Below, one piece after another: positions 9,311 to 19,002 of a stretch of 64,000 nt of DNA (within the stretch, counting starts at the first letter, position 1; every line of letters starts with the position of its first letter). Location: NCBI RefSeq assembly GCF_001189245.1, contig NZ_LFIQ01000053.1:30462-94461 (forward strand), read 5' to 3'. This stretch comes from Bradyrhizobium pachyrhizi. Lineage in GTDB: Bacteria; Pseudomonadota; Alphaproteobacteria; Rhizobiales; Xanthobacteraceae. The notes under the pieces are model-generated. The model was not told the DNA's origin. It saw nothing but the letters and a program-made list of their open reading frames with translations, and made no database searches. Position numbers and translations under genes: made by a program.

Positions 9311-10483
9311 GATACTGGCCGTAACCCTGAAGTATTCCCCATCGTTCATTACAACCAACCGCAGCGCTCTGGCCTCGGCGGCTTGCGAACGACGAGCATA
9401 CGCCTGCGCAGTGTTGCGAGCTGGACACGGGTACGCAGCCTCTTGTCGACGCGCTTGATGGGCTCGGCCGGTTCCACGCGTTGATCGAGGCCGTAACACA
9501 GTTTGCGGAACAAGATGATTGGCGGGCAAATGAAGAAGGCCCCCGACAGAATGCGCCGATCGCGGGCCCGGCTACATGTTGCGCACGCAGTTGACCGGCG
9601 CTCTCGAAGGCCTCGAGACACTCCGCGACCACAATGTCAAGGTCAAAGCCCTATCAAAATAGAGATCGAGAAGCCGAATGGGACGATCGCGGCGCGTGCA
9701 AGTTTCAAATGTGGAAGCGTCGGCATCCCAGAGAGCCAACGTCAATTAGCCCTATGCAGCATGCATGTTCGAGATTGTCGGAAACCAGACACGTGATGCA
9801 ATTGCACGTCTGAAGACTTACGAGTAAGCGGTATGAATTACCACGTCAGGCGATGATCAGCGTGCGCAGCTGATCGGCATTGAAAATCGACGTCAGGCCT
9901 CGACTGGCCGCTCGGTCCCGCGACCGCATGTGGCGCTCTGGACGGCTCTATGTCGCAGCTATGAGCAGCATGGACGACGGCAGGCCCTGATTGACGTTGC
10001 CAGCGTCCAGCTCCGCGCCCACACCGACAGCTTGACCTGCGTCGCGGCATAGAACCCTGGCACCAGGTGCTCGGATCGAAATCACCATCAACTTCTCGCC
10101 TCTGCATCGGCCTGAACCGATCGGGCGCAGTCGAGGGGGCGTTGCTGATATCATTGCGGCGCAGCTGGACGGCCGATATCGCGGCGAACTGCGGGGTGCT
10201 GCCATAGTTGAAAGCTTCGGCATCGATCACGAGTAGCCGCAAATCTAGTCGATCGACGTCGGCCCGGGTACGGTCACAGCGGCACAGTCGTCGAGCGTGG
10301 GAATGCTCATGGCGGCAGATCTCGATTGTCGTGAGCCTGGCGCCATCGCTTGAGGTCCGCAAGCAGCAGCATCGCCGCTGACGCCATCGAGATGCTACCT
10401 TATGATGACGTGCGCTCACGAGACAACCTGATGCGATGGTGCGCCATTCTGCTCGGACTAGATGCGCTCGCTCAGCACATTGG
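9311..10483. other. Gene-poor stretch with degenerate sequence
   Basis: No intact gene is recognised. Short frames occur on both strands (for example around 9500-9800 and 9840-10420) but none shows a domain, start site and composition that agree. The neighbouring IS66 remnant suggests eroded mobile DNA. Confidence 0.5.
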
Positions 10484-10693
10484 TCAGATAGACCCGCCGA
10501 TCAAATTCTTGAAGTTTTGCCGTGAGCAAAGCCTGGACCGTGAGCTCTCGGCCGCCTTGGCCGTGTCCCCGAACAATGCAATGCGTTTTCCCATGCTAAT
10601 CGAGCGCATGGAATGCTGGACGTTCATCGTCGGCAAGGTTGCTACTTGACCGGGCTGCAGGGTGGCCTTGTGTCGGATCCAGATCGGCTCCAC
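10484..10693 (-). pseudogene. IS66-family transposase (TnpC) remnant
   Basis: Reading leftwards, the stretch VQHSMRSISMGKRIALFG matches the end of IS66-type TnpC proteins, where a TVERSMRPISLGRKNALFAG-like segment precedes the last helices. In another frame shortly after, VYLTNVLSERI resembles the following conserved piece. Frames are interrupted and no intact transposase or terminal repeats are seen, so this is a dead insertion-sequence fragment. The match is from memory of the family and is limited to about 30 residues. Confidence 0.5.
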
Positions 10694-11466
10694 TACAGGC
10701 GATAATTGATATCACAGGGGATTTCCATGCGCTGAAGGCGGATGCGCAGCGGTCGATGGCGCCGCACGATCAAGCAAGACAGTCCTGTCAGCGTTCCGCG
10801 ATCAACGAGGCCATTTGACGAAGAGAGCTAGTCTCGGCCGTCACAGAGGCCAAGCCCAAAGAAGCGCGAGCTGGCCGGCTTGCAATGAGAATCGGATTCC
10901 AGACGTTGGGGCTTCAGTTCCAAGAACCTCGGACGTGCGGGTGGCACGAATGTAACCGCGTTCCTTCAGAACTCCCCGCTGGCAGTTTCAACGGTCACTT
11001 CACGCAAGAACTCGACCCTTCCGCTACTTCCGTGCTGGCCCAGATCCTGCATCGCGTCCAATGCGAGAAGATGAGCGGCAAGACGAGGGCCTCGTTTACG
11101 CTTTTGATCCATCAATCGACGATGCAGCTACCGGTGCAGAGCCGGCGACGGCGATTAGCAACGTCACGGAGACGAAAGAGTGAAAATCGTAGGTGCCTCG
11201 GTCACGCCGCTCGGGAGTCGTTCTGGGAGGCGGCTCTGCGTATCACGGCTAATGTGCGCGAACGCATCGATGCCGAGTGATGTTTGTGCGGACCCGGTGG
11301 CAGCCAGTCACGTTTGGAACTGCTTTCGCGAATTGAGAGCGGCTCGGGTCTCTTTTCGCCACGATACCATTGGAGGCCTGCGCGAACAGATCCTTACAGT
11401 CAACACCATCGCCGCTCGCGGCGACGCAGACAATTGCGTGCCAATTCTGAGACGAGGTGCTTACAC
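10694..11466. other. Stretch without a recognised gene
   Basis: Frames are short and lack family resemblance. The region only serves as upstream sequence of the DUF3422 gene; no nod box, sigma-54 or MerR-type promoter is seen. Confidence 0.45.
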
Positions 11467-12783
11467 GTGCTCGATAAGCTGGACCTTCGAAGTTTCAAAC
11501 TACATCCGCAGCGGGATGCTGTGCTCAATGAAGTACACGCGCGCCCCTTTATGCAGCTTGTTCCGCCATTTAAGGTGGTCCACTTCGCATTTCTTGCGAA
11601 GGGCGATGCGGCCGCAAGCGTTCGCCGCGGCTTCGTCGCATTTTGTCGAGAGCGCGACCTTCCACCTCCGCAGCTCTCGGCGAAACATCACCAAATCGAC
11701 ATCGGACCCGTTGTGCTTCGCTGGGAGCAGCATGCCGAATTCGCAACCTTCACCTGGATAGCACAGAGTCCGTTCGCTCGTCAGACGGAGGACGCCCAAG
11801 GCGCCGTTCACTCCTTGATGAGCGCCTTGCGACAGGAAGGACAATTACTGGTCGCAATCAAGTTGGATGCAGAGCAGAACGCCTCCCCATTGAAACGCGC
11901 CGAACAACTTTTCGACAAGAGCAGCCTCGCCATGGTCCGCATAAAAGGCGGAACAAGTGTTATGGCCTCTGATTTTCGCGTGGACGAAGACGGTTTCACC
12001 AAAATTCTTGTCTGCGACCTCGGGTTGACGCCCCATAATCTCGGAGCACTGGTGCAACGGCTCCTTGAAGTCGAGACCTATCGTCCGTTGGCGCTGCTTG
12101 GTCTATCGGTCGCTCTTGAGCTCGGTCCATTCGTCGATCGCATTGATAGACGTCTTGGTGAGGTGCTCGACGAAATGCAAGGCGCGGAGGGATTGAAACT
12201 CAACAACCATCTGCTTGCCGAACTGACCGCATTGGCTGCCTCTTTCGAGCGTGGCGCGACCGGAAGCCTGTTTCGCTTCGACGCCAGCAGAGCTTATTAC
12301 GAGTTGGTCCAATCTCGACTGTCCATTATCGAGGGCAGTGAGATCGCGGATTATCCGACCTGGTCGTTGTTCCTGGCGCGCCGGATGGCGCCGGCGATGC
12401 GGACTTGCGAGACGACCAAGGATCGTGAGGTAACCCTGTCGGTTAAGCTGGCGCGTGCCGCGGATCTTTTGCGAACCCGCGTCGACGTTGAAATCGAACG
12501 GCAGAATCGTGACCTATTGCACGCGATCAATGAACGCACTGGACAGCAGCTTCGGCTGCAGTGCACGGTAGAGGGATTGTCGGTCGCGGCGATAGGATAT
12601 TATGTGGTCAGCCTGTTCGGCTACCTTGCCAAGGGAGCGCACGATGTCGGACTTCGTGTAGAACCCTCTTATCTAACCGCAGCGTGCGTTCCGATCGCCG
12701 TCGGGGTTATCTGGCTGGTCAGTTACAATACACGGAAGCGACACCTCAAGCATCGCGACGAGCCGTCCGTAACGGGCGAGTAA
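11467..12783 (+). CDS. DUF3422 family membrane protein
   Basis: A 438-residue protein of the DUF3422 family, whose biochemical role is not known. The N-terminal NEVHARPF motif (near residue 20) and the C-terminal VEGLSVAAIGYYVV segment leading into a first membrane helix are family hallmarks. A second helix (AACVPIAVGVIWLV) and a basic tail end the protein, so the large N-terminal part should be cytoplasmic with a C-terminal hairpin anchor. The GTG at 11467 gives the normal family length and follows a GAGG; frame-open sequence further upstream has no family resemblance. It stands alone on its strand between eroded regions. Confidence 0.82.
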   Translation: MLDKLDLRSFKLHPQRDAVLNEVHARPFMQLVPPFKVVHFAFLAKGDAAASVRRGFVAFCRERDLPPPQLSAKHHQIDIGPVVLRWEQHAEFATFTWIAQSPFARQTEDAQGAVHSLMSALRQEGQLLVAIKLDAEQNASPLKRAEQLFDKSSLAMVRIKGGTSVMASDFRVDEDGFTKILVCDLGLTPHNLGALVQRLLEVETYRPLALLGLSVALELGPFVDRIDRRLGEVLDEMQGAEGLKLNNHLLAELTALAASFERGATGSLFRFDASRAYYELVQSRLSIIEGSEIADYPTWSLFLARRMAPAMRTCETTKDREVTLSVKLARAADLLRTRVDVEIERQNRDLLHAINERTGQQLRLQCTVEGLSVAAIGYYVVSLFGYLAKGAHDVGLRVEPSYLTAACVPIAVGVIWLVSYNTRKRHLKHRDEPSVTGE

Positions 12784-13207
12784 GCGCCCATTGCAGTGAA
12801 TGGACGATAGGGCTTCACGACGTTGATCCTCAAGCGTCGCCGCCAGACGTGCTCGTGCCAATGGCGCGCAAGTCCGGCTTACGAGTTGCTGATATGGAAA
12901 CAGAGGATGTCGCACAAACGATCCGCCGGCGGCTCGCGACACGACCGAGAGCGCGACAGATCTCCTTGATCGGCACCGTCAAGTTAAGGAATTAGGGCGA
13001 TCGGGGAGCGGACGACCGGCATGCCGATCGCCTGGGACACTCCTAGTTCGGGGTACCTGTGGTGCGGAGATTTGACCTTTTCTCCGCAATTTAGGCGGAG
13101 AATAATATTGCTTATCCGACGAATGTAGCAGGCTATTCCCTGAGTGCTCACCAAAAGGACGATGCGAGATCGTCGCCGCGGATGCCTCGATCGACGAATC
13201 TTATTGA

Positions 13208-13408
13208 CTTGAAATCGATAGCGATACGCCGTGGCGGGCAACCACCGTTGTGGAAATGATTTTCAAAGATCACGCGGCCCAGCTTTTCGTTGCCGATCTT
13301 ACATTTGTGGCAAAACGACCTGATGATGGCAGCTCTCCTAACCACGACATGCCTATCGAATACGGATGGGTGCTCGGTTTGACCAACGACGAGCGCTCGG
13401 GATCGTAA
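13208..13408 (+). pseudogene. Fragment of a TIR-like predicted nucleotide-binding protein
   Basis: After an in-frame stop at 13205, 66 codons encode DTPWR, then FVADLTFVAKRP, then PNHDMPIEYGWVLG. This order (DTPWR, a FVADLT strand, a PNxNVxxEYGW segment) resembles small TIR-like nucleotide-binding domains found in stress or anti-phage proteins. Only the central part is left: the N-terminus is cut by the stop and the C-terminus is lost. Family assignment is from recollection of the motif pattern. Confidence 0.45.
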
Positions 13409-13420
13409 GGACTCTTCAGA

Positions 13421-14263
13421 TCAAGCCTCGCGGGCGAGTGCCGCAAGATCGGTTTCGAGATTCGGTTGATGCTTAAAGATGGCTTCAATCAAGGCTTGCG
13501 CTGGTTGCTCGGCGGCCTCAACAAGCGCCGCTTTGTCGGTCCGCGCAGAGGGAGCAAACACTCGCTTGACGACGGTCGGCGAGCCCTTAAGACCGCATTT
13601 GGAGACGTCCTCGACGCCGGCATCGTGCGCGTTCCATTTCACGATTGGTGCTCGCGCGGCACGCAGGGCATCCGCCATCGTGCCCCGCCGTATCTGGTTG
13701 GTCGCCTCTAGCATGGTGATGAGACAGGGCAGCCTCGTGTGCAAAACCTGGATACCACCTTCGGAGCGTCGCTCCGCTTCAATCGTGCGTGCGGCCAGGT
13801 CGAGGGATCTGACCTTGGCGACGTAAGTCAGCTGCAGCACGCCCAGCCGCTTTGCGATGCCGGGACCAACCTGCGCGGTATCCCCGTCGATGGTCTGCTT
13901 GCCGGTAAAGATAAGGTCTGGCGGGCCATATTCCTTGCCGATTTTTCGGATAGCGGTTGCCAGTGCGTACGTCGTGGCCAGGGTGTCGGAGCCCGCAAAG
14001 CAACGATCGGTGAGCAGTACGGCGCGATCGGCGCCATAGGTCAGCGCTTTCCGCAAGGAGTCTTCCGCCGATTGCGGCCCCATTGTCAGTACGGTTATTT
14101 CGCCGCCGAACCGATGGCGCAGCTCCAGCGTAGCCTCGAGCGCGAAGAGGTCATATGGGTTGATGATGGTCGGCACGCCCTGACGCATGATCGTATTGGT
14201 CACCGGGTGCACGCGGATCTGCGCAGAATCGGGAACCTGTTTGATGCAGACGACATTGTGCAC
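13421..14263 (-). CDS. fixA: FixA, electron-transfer flavoprotein beta-subunit-like protein for nitrogen fixation
   Basis: FixA belongs to the FixABCX complex, which bifurcates electrons from NADH to supply low-potential electrons to nitrogenase. The 280-residue protein starts NVVCIKQVPDSAQIRV, the standard ETF-beta opening, and carries TGKQTIDGDTAQVGPGIAKR in the FAD/AMP-binding part and RLPCLITMLEATNQIRRG later. The GTG at 14263 is preceded by GGAG at about seven bases and gives the usual FixA N-terminus. fixB, fixC and fixX do not follow, which agrees with the split arrangement known in Bradyrhizobium. A sigma-54 promoter lies 39-54 bases upstream. Confidence 0.97.
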   Translation of the reverse strand: MHNVVCIKQVPDSAQIRVHPVTNTIMRQGVPTIINPYDLFALEATLELRHRFGGEITVLTMGPQSAEDSLRKALTYGADRAVLLTDRCFAGSDTLATTYALATAIRKIGKEYGPPDLIFTGKQTIDGDTAQVGPGIAKRLGVLQLTYVAKVRSLDLAARTIEAERRSEGGIQVLHTRLPCLITMLEATNQIRRGTMADALRAARAPIVKWNAHDAGVEDVSKCGLKGSPTVVKRVFAPSARTDKAALVEAAEQPAQALIEAIFKHQPNLETDLAALAREA

Positions 14264-14301
14264 GGAGTTGCTCCAAAAGTTGCGACAGCTGCGAAGAGAA
14301 C

Positions 14302-14317
14302 AGCAAGTGTTGTACCA
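14302..14317 (-). promoter_or_regulatory. Sigma-54 (-24/-12) promoter of fixA
   Basis: Reading leftwards the sequence is TGGTACAACACTTGCT: GG and GC separated by exactly ten bases, with the preferred TGG and TTGC contexts. It lies 39 bases before the fixA GTG. NifA with RpoN would activate it. I could not find a TGT-N10-ACA upstream activator site in the next 150 bases by eye. Confidence 0.85.
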
Positions 14318-14449
14318 TCGCACCCCATTCCCTGAATTAGCTCATTACTACAATGCCTTAGATGGAGCCCATGCACTCCTGTTGTTCGACGTTCCCGACG
14401 AACGAATATCGACACGCGTCGGAGCTGCGACAGCGCTATTCCGTTGGGC

Positions 14450-15291
14450 ATGCCAGCCGAGTGGCGACAGGATCGCTTGCGACAGATTACCGCCGTCAAG
14501 ATCAGCGCGCCGACAAGCGCCATCGCGGTATCAAACGAAGCTGTTGTACCGGCGGGCGAACGAAGGATAGATGATGCGAACGCGAACAAGAAGGTGGTGA
14601 TGAAGCCGCCCGATTCCTTCTCGAGCTGCCGGGAGGAGTCTGCGTCGTTGACCGATTAACCGGCCGGAAGCGGCTGGGCGAGGTTCTTCAACGTCGCGCG
14701 CATCGCCCATTTCAACGCCCGGCATCGCCACGCGGAAACCGTTGCGGCGTTGACCTGCTGGAAATGGTTGATCACCTGCGGCACGGTGTTGTTCTCCAAA
14801 TTGGCGACCGTCGCCAGCGATCGCATCATGTTGTTGCTGGTGCGGATCTCGTAGCTCAGGAGCTGCGCGTTCGTGAGGCGGTCCCTCTGACGGACCGGCG
14901 GGATTACTTCTAGGAGTGGCCGTCCAAGCTGAAATACTCGGCGTAACTGCCGCCGAGCATGGTCGCCAGCGAACCGCCGACATCGCTCATGTTCAGGCTG
15001 AGATCGCTGGTCTTGCCGCGGTCGAACATGACCGTTCTCTTCGACTTGTCGATCTTGAGTTCGTTGTCGAGAAAGATGAACTGTCCGGGCCTTGAACGCG
15101 TCCGCCATGAATCTCCGGGCGACCTCGTCGAGCTCGTTCGACGAACCTGTCGTGCCGATGACGAACTGGATCGGCAGCCCGTTGCTACCCGGCAATGGCG
15201 GCGGTGGAACGCCACCGAGCGCGCGCCCGCAATACCGTCGAGCACGCCCTGCAGTTCGGGCTGAACGCGCGGTCACACTGCGCGTTCCCAC
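14450..15291 (-). pseudogene. RND efflux pump (AcrB/MexF-like) remnant
   Basis: Three successive frames carry adjoining pieces of the C-terminal half of an RND inner-membrane pump. In order they are LPIQFVIGTTGSSNELDEVA; then NELKIDKSKRTVMFDRGKTS and LATMLGGSYAEYF; then QVRQRDRLTNAQLLSYEIRT, STVANLENNTVPQVINHFQQ-like sequence and NLAQPLPAG. A further piece, SGGFITTFLFAFA and ALVGALILTAVI, follows. The changes of frame and the missing N-terminal half show a dead gene. It lies between fixA and nifA, so it breaks what might once have been a tighter cluster. Confidence 0.75.
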
Positions 15292-15342
15292 GGCTTGACC
15301 ACGATGTCCCGAAACCCATCGTCCTCTCGTAAGTGCGTGCGT

Positions 15343-17097
15343 TCAGAACCGCTTGATCTCGATTCCGTACTTCCTCAGCGCGTAGCCAATCTGGCGCGGC
15401 GTTAGTCCGAGCAAGCGCGCTGCTTTTGCCTGAACCCAGCCAGATTTTTCCATGGCCGCGATGACCCGCTCGCGATCAGCTATCTTCGCACCGCTTACGA
15501 GGACTGTGCCGGGAGGCACCGGCGAGGCCAGCTCGCTGCCAGCAGGCGGAACCGGCGCGGTCGCTTCAGACAGCGAAGTGATCGGCTTGCCGGGCGCTGG
15601 GACGGTCGGTGCCGGTTGGACGGTCGCCTCCTCCGACGTACTTTTCCACAGCATCGCGGAAAGGCACTGACCATGGCAACATGCAAAGTCATTTCTCACG
15701 ATCGAGGGCCCGGCCGACAGGGTCGCTGTGCGCTCGATGCAGTTTTCGAGCTCGCGCACATTGCCCGGAAAGCCGCAGTTCATCAGCACATCGATCGCAC
15801 TCGCCTCCAAGGTCAGCGTACGACCGTTCACGCTGTTGAAATTCCTGAGGAACTCGCCGGCAAGCAGCGGGATATCGCTGCGTCTTTCGCGCAGCGGTGG
15901 CAGCAGCAAGGGAACAACGCTGATGCGATAGTAAAGATCTGCGCGAAACTCGCTTCTTGCCACAGCCTCTTCAAGGTTCTTGTTGGTCGCGGCTATGACT
16001 CTAACATCGACCTTTATGGTCTGATTGCTGCCGACCCGTTCGAACTCCTGCTCCTGCAGGACTCGCAGCAACTTCGCCTGGAACGGGGCCGAGATCTCGC
16101 CGATCTCGTCGAGAAACAGCGTGCCTTTGTCAGCAAGCTCGAAACGCCCCTTGCGCGAGCTGAAGGCGCCGGTAAAGGCACCTTTCTCATGACCGAACAA
16201 TTCGGACTCCAGCACTGTCTCGGGCAGTGCCGCGCAATTCAGCTTAATGAAGGGCCGCTTGGCGCGGGAGGATGATTCGTGAATGGCCTTGGCTACAAGT
16301 TCCTTTCCGGTACCGGATTCGCCGCGCAGCAGAACCGTGCTGTTCGATTTGGCGACGACTGCGATCTTCTCGAGCAGCCCGCGCAGCGCCGGGCTGTCGC
16401 CAATGATCCCATGGACGGGCAGCTTCTTACGTTCCCGTGTAGGCTGCCTAAGCTCGAATAACTGCTTTTGCAGACGGTCCTTCTCTGCCATCAGTCGCTC
16501 GCGGTCGCAGGCGAACAAGCGATGCAGCCTCACTGTCTGTCCTACCAGGTTGGCGATCATGGCGAGCAGCCGCGCGTCGTAATCGAGCCGGAGACTCGAC
16601 CTCTCGTCACGGACACGATCGATGGTCAGCGTACCCACGACGTTCGGATCAATGCGGATCGGAACTCCGATGAAGGACACTGGCATATTATCTGAGGCAC
16701 CGAGCACTTCCAGATCAGCTGCGCTGAATGCCGGCTCCGCTGCCACGTTCTCGGCGACAAGAGGCCTGTCGGTCGCGACGATCTGGTCGACCGCCTTCCG
16801 CGGCAGGCGCATCCGGTAGCGCTCGTCGCTCCCTTCGCTCCAACCCGCGCCCACGGTAATGTCCGGCATCCCGTCATCGTCGAACAGTGAGACGATACCG
16901 TGTCGCATCTGCACAAACGATTGCAGAAGACTCACGACGTTCGCCAGCGTGACCTCGAGGCGGCAAGGAGCAGTGAGTATTTTCGATATTTCGAAGATAC
17001 CAGTCAGCGCGCTTTCGCGCAGCGGCTCACCCGAGAGCTCGCGTTCCGTCTCTGGGTGAGAGGCAGGTCTTTCGCGTGCGGAAGCGATATGCAGCAT
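15343..17097 (-). CDS. nifA: NifA, sigma-54-dependent activator of nitrogen-fixation genes
   Basis: A 584-residue enhancer-binding protein. An N-terminal GAF-type domain (about 30-180) is followed by an AAA+ domain with Walker A GESGTGKE, the sigma-54 contact loop GAFTGA and Walker B TLFLDEIGE. A C-terminal Fis-type helix-turn-helix (AKAARLLGLTPRQIGYALRK) ends the protein. Four cysteines in CGFPGNVRELENC and FACCHGQC form the C-X11-C-X19-C-X4-C-like element linking AAA+ and DNA-binding parts that makes rhizobial NifA oxygen-sensitive without NifL. I chose the ATG at 17097 because LHIxSARERPAS matches the known Bradyrhizobium N-terminus; a start at 17166 would add 23 residues. It is the second gene of the fixR-nifA operon. 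Confidence 0.97.
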   Translation of the reverse strand: MLHIASARERPASHPETERELSGEPLRESALTGIFEISKILTAPCRLEVTLANVVSLLQSFVQMRHGIVSLFDDDGMPDITVGAGWSEGSDERYRMRLPRKAVDQIVATDRPLVAENVAAEPAFSAADLEVLGASDNMPVSFIGVPIRIDPNVVGTLTIDRVRDERSSLRLDYDARLLAMIANLVGQTVRLHRLFACDRERLMAEKDRLQKQLFELRQPTRERKKLPVHGIIGDSPALRGLLEKIAVVAKSNSTVLLRGESGTGKELVAKAIHESSSRAKRPFIKLNCAALPETVLESELFGHEKGAFTGAFSSRKGRFELADKGTLFLDEIGEISAPFQAKLLRVLQEQEFERVGSNQTIKVDVRVIAATNKNLEEAVARSEFRADLYYRISVVPLLLPPLRERRSDIPLLAGEFLRNFNSVNGRTLTLEASAIDVLMNCGFPGNVRELENCIERTATLSAGPSIVRNDFACCHGQCLSAMLWKSTSEEATVQPAPTVPAPGKPITSLSEATAPVPPAGSELASPVPPGTVLVSGAKIADRERVIAAMEKSGWVQAKAARLLGLTPRQIGYALRKYGIEIKRF

Positions 17098-17349
17098 AAG
17101 GCGGTCTCCATTATTTTGATCATCCTCCCTGGCACCTTGTTCGGGTTTGCGAGCTTCGTTTTGCATGTCATGCTCGATTCAGCGCCACGAGTTGACGAGA
17201 TGACATAGAAGCGTAACACCTTTTCATGGCACGACGGTAACCTTACGGTCCCTTGATTTCACTTCTTCGGAAATGGGTGCGCGACGTCAGCCTAGAACAC
17301 AAGCTCGAGCGCTGAGGTCAAGTCAGCCGTGATTCCAGGCTTGCTCGAT

Positions 17350-18186
17350 TCACAGATGTTGCCCACCATTGATCGGCACCTCGGCACCCGTGACATAGCT
17401 TGCGGCATTCGAGCATAGGAAGTAGATGACCTCAGCCACTTCATCGGGGGTTCCCACTCTACGTAGCGGGATAGTTGGCACAAGACGCGCCTCTGTATCG
17501 GGCGACAACATGTCCGTTCTGATCTCGCCGGGCGCGATCGCGTTCACGCGAATGCCATGCGGCGCATAATCGTGGGCCATTTCGCGTGTAAGACTCGCAA
17601 GCGCAGCTTTCGACGTCGCATAGGCGCTGCCGGCAAACGGGTGCACCCGCGAACCCGCAATCGACGTCACGTTGACAATCGATCCTGACGCGGCCCTTAG
17701 CTCGTCAAATAAACCCTTCGCCAGCAGAATCGGGGCCACCAGGTTCAGATGGAACACCCTCATCCAGATTTCCGTTGACGTCGTTGACGACGTCAGCCGG
17801 TCACCATCGGGTGTTTTCGGCGAGATGCCGGCATTGTTCACTAGCGCGTGCAAAGGTGCACCAGCCAGGCGTTCCTTGACCTCGGTGATCAGGCGCGGCA
17901 GCATTCGATGATTGCTGAGGTCGACCTGGACATGATCCTCGCGGCCGGACTCCCACGGGCACCGCTCGCCGTCGAACGGTTGGCGCGCGCAGGAAATGAT
18001 GCGCCAACCCGCTTCCGAAAACAGCTTGGCAGTGGCATGACCAATTCCGCGCGATGCCCCAGTCAGCAGCATCGCCTTCTGTTCTCCCCGATGGACGCGA
18101 ACTTTATCGGGGTGAAAGGGACAACCCAAGTGTGTCTGGGGCGGCGGACCTCCGACCAGATCGTCATTCGGCTGATCGAGACCCAC
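17350..18186 (-). CDS. fixR: FixR, short-chain dehydrogenase/reductase encoded upstream of nifA
   Basis: A 278-residue SDR. It has the NAD(P)-binding motif TGASRGIGHA near residue 38, the NNAG motif, the catalytic Ser (IVNVTSIAGS) and YATSK, and an INGG C-terminus. Its substrate is unknown; in B. japonicum fixR is co-transcribed with nifA and is dispensable for fixation. The GTG at 18186 follows a very strong ribosome site (GGAGAGGAGG) and gives the 278-residue length I recall for FixR. Its stop lies 252 bases before the nifA ATG. A sigma-54 promoter and a RegR box lie directly upstream, the regulatory architecture known for this operon. Confidence 0.95.
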   Translation of the reverse strand: MGLDQPNDDLVGGPPPQTHLGCPFHPDKVRVHRGEQKAMLLTGASRGIGHATAKLFSEAGWRIISCARQPFDGERCPWESGREDHVQVDLSNHRMLPRLITEVKERLAGAPLHALVNNAGISPKTPDGDRLTSSTTSTEIWMRVFHLNLVAPILLAKGLFDELRAASGSIVNVTSIAGSRVHPFAGSAYATSKAALASLTREMAHDYAPHGIRVNAIAPGEIRTDMLSPDTEARLVPTIPLRRVGTPDEVAEVIYFLCSNAASYVTGAEVPINGGQHL

Positions 18187-18224
18187 GCCCGCCTCCTCTC
18201 CTGTAGCGCCGCTGGTGAACGCGT

Positions 18225-18240
18225 AGCAGGAATCGGGCCA
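18225..18240 (-). promoter_or_regulatory. Sigma-54 (-24/-12) promoter of fixR-nifA
   Basis: Reading leftwards: TGGCCCGATTCCTGCT, with GG and GC ten bases apart. It lies 38 bases before the fixR GTG. In B. japonicum this operon has overlapping housekeeping and RpoN/NifA promoters, giving basal expression and autoactivation under low oxygen. Confidence 0.85.
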
Positions 18241-18270
18241 CCGCGATGCACGCAAAGGCGCTCCGGTTTT

Positions 18271-18285
18271 GCGTCCTAATGTCGC
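18271..18285 (-). promoter_or_regulatory. RegR-binding site (upstream activating sequence) of fixR-nifA
   Basis: Reading leftwards: GCGACATTAGGACGC. It fits, without mismatch, the RegR consensus I recall for B. japonicum (GNGRCRTTNNGNCGC). It lies about 30 bases upstream of the -24 element, near -60 to -75, where the known upstream activating sequence is found. RegS/RegR would therefore supply the basal redox-responsive expression of fixR-nifA. Confidence 0.7.
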
Positions 18286-18351
18286 GCACGCCGAACGCTT
18301 GGCGGATTCGAGACATGTTGCGTGTGCTTTGCGACAGCGACGGTGCATCAC

Positions 18352-19002
18352 CTACACAATCCCCGCAGCCAACTTGGCCCACTGCTAACATCGGACACCA
18401 AGCCGCACCCTCATAATCGCGCAAACGAAGGGGCGAGCGGATGAACAGCGTCCATCGCCGAGACACGATTGGTCAGGCTGACGAAGCCGCCCAGCTAGCC
18501 GCGTCGATGCGATCGAAACCTCATGTACCAGCTCCGCACGTTAGGTTTTTGTCGCAACTGATACCGACCTCATCGCAGCTCATCGCCGCGTCGATTGGTT
18601 ACAGCATCAAGAACTGCCACACTGAATGTCCAGCCCAAGATCATCGATCCCGAATGAGTCAGTCCGCGCTAGCGAGTGCCCGGCCGCCGCAACGGAACTC
18701 GCCGGCTCAACGTAGACGCTTTCGAAAACTTAATCCGCGATCAGCCACCGCGAAACTTTCACTTCCGGGCACGCGAGGTAAAGCCGAGGACGATCTTCAC
18801 TAGCGCGGTGGCAATACGTTAAGGCCGCTCTTGTCGCGCTCGAGCTTCAGCGGATCGCATTCTGCCGCCGTATCTTGCTTTTCTTCAGTGCAAGAGCGCG
18901 TTGAAGCGTGGGTTTGGGCAACCAATTGCCGCCCGGAAACATAGTGGCAGTACTGCTCGATGAAAAAAGCAGCCACCAGGTCGATGAGACGGGTTACGAC
19001 CG
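18352..19002. other. Intergenic stretch between fixR promoter and nodZ
   Basis: About 650 bases with no recognised product. A 120-codon rightward frame (18441-18803) has no motif, no good ribosome site and a composition like other shadow frames, so it is not called a gene. Confidence 0.5.

Noticed and set aside
9838..10419. 193-codon leftward frame left of the IS66 remnant
   Set aside because: Arg/Cys/Ser-rich composition, no start signal, and no known transposase or export motif in any of the three frames.
18700..18730. tts-box-like stretch (GTTTTCGAAAGC on the minus strand)
   Set aside because: The conserved GTCAG half is missing and the next gene leftwards is fixR, which has its own well-defined promoter.
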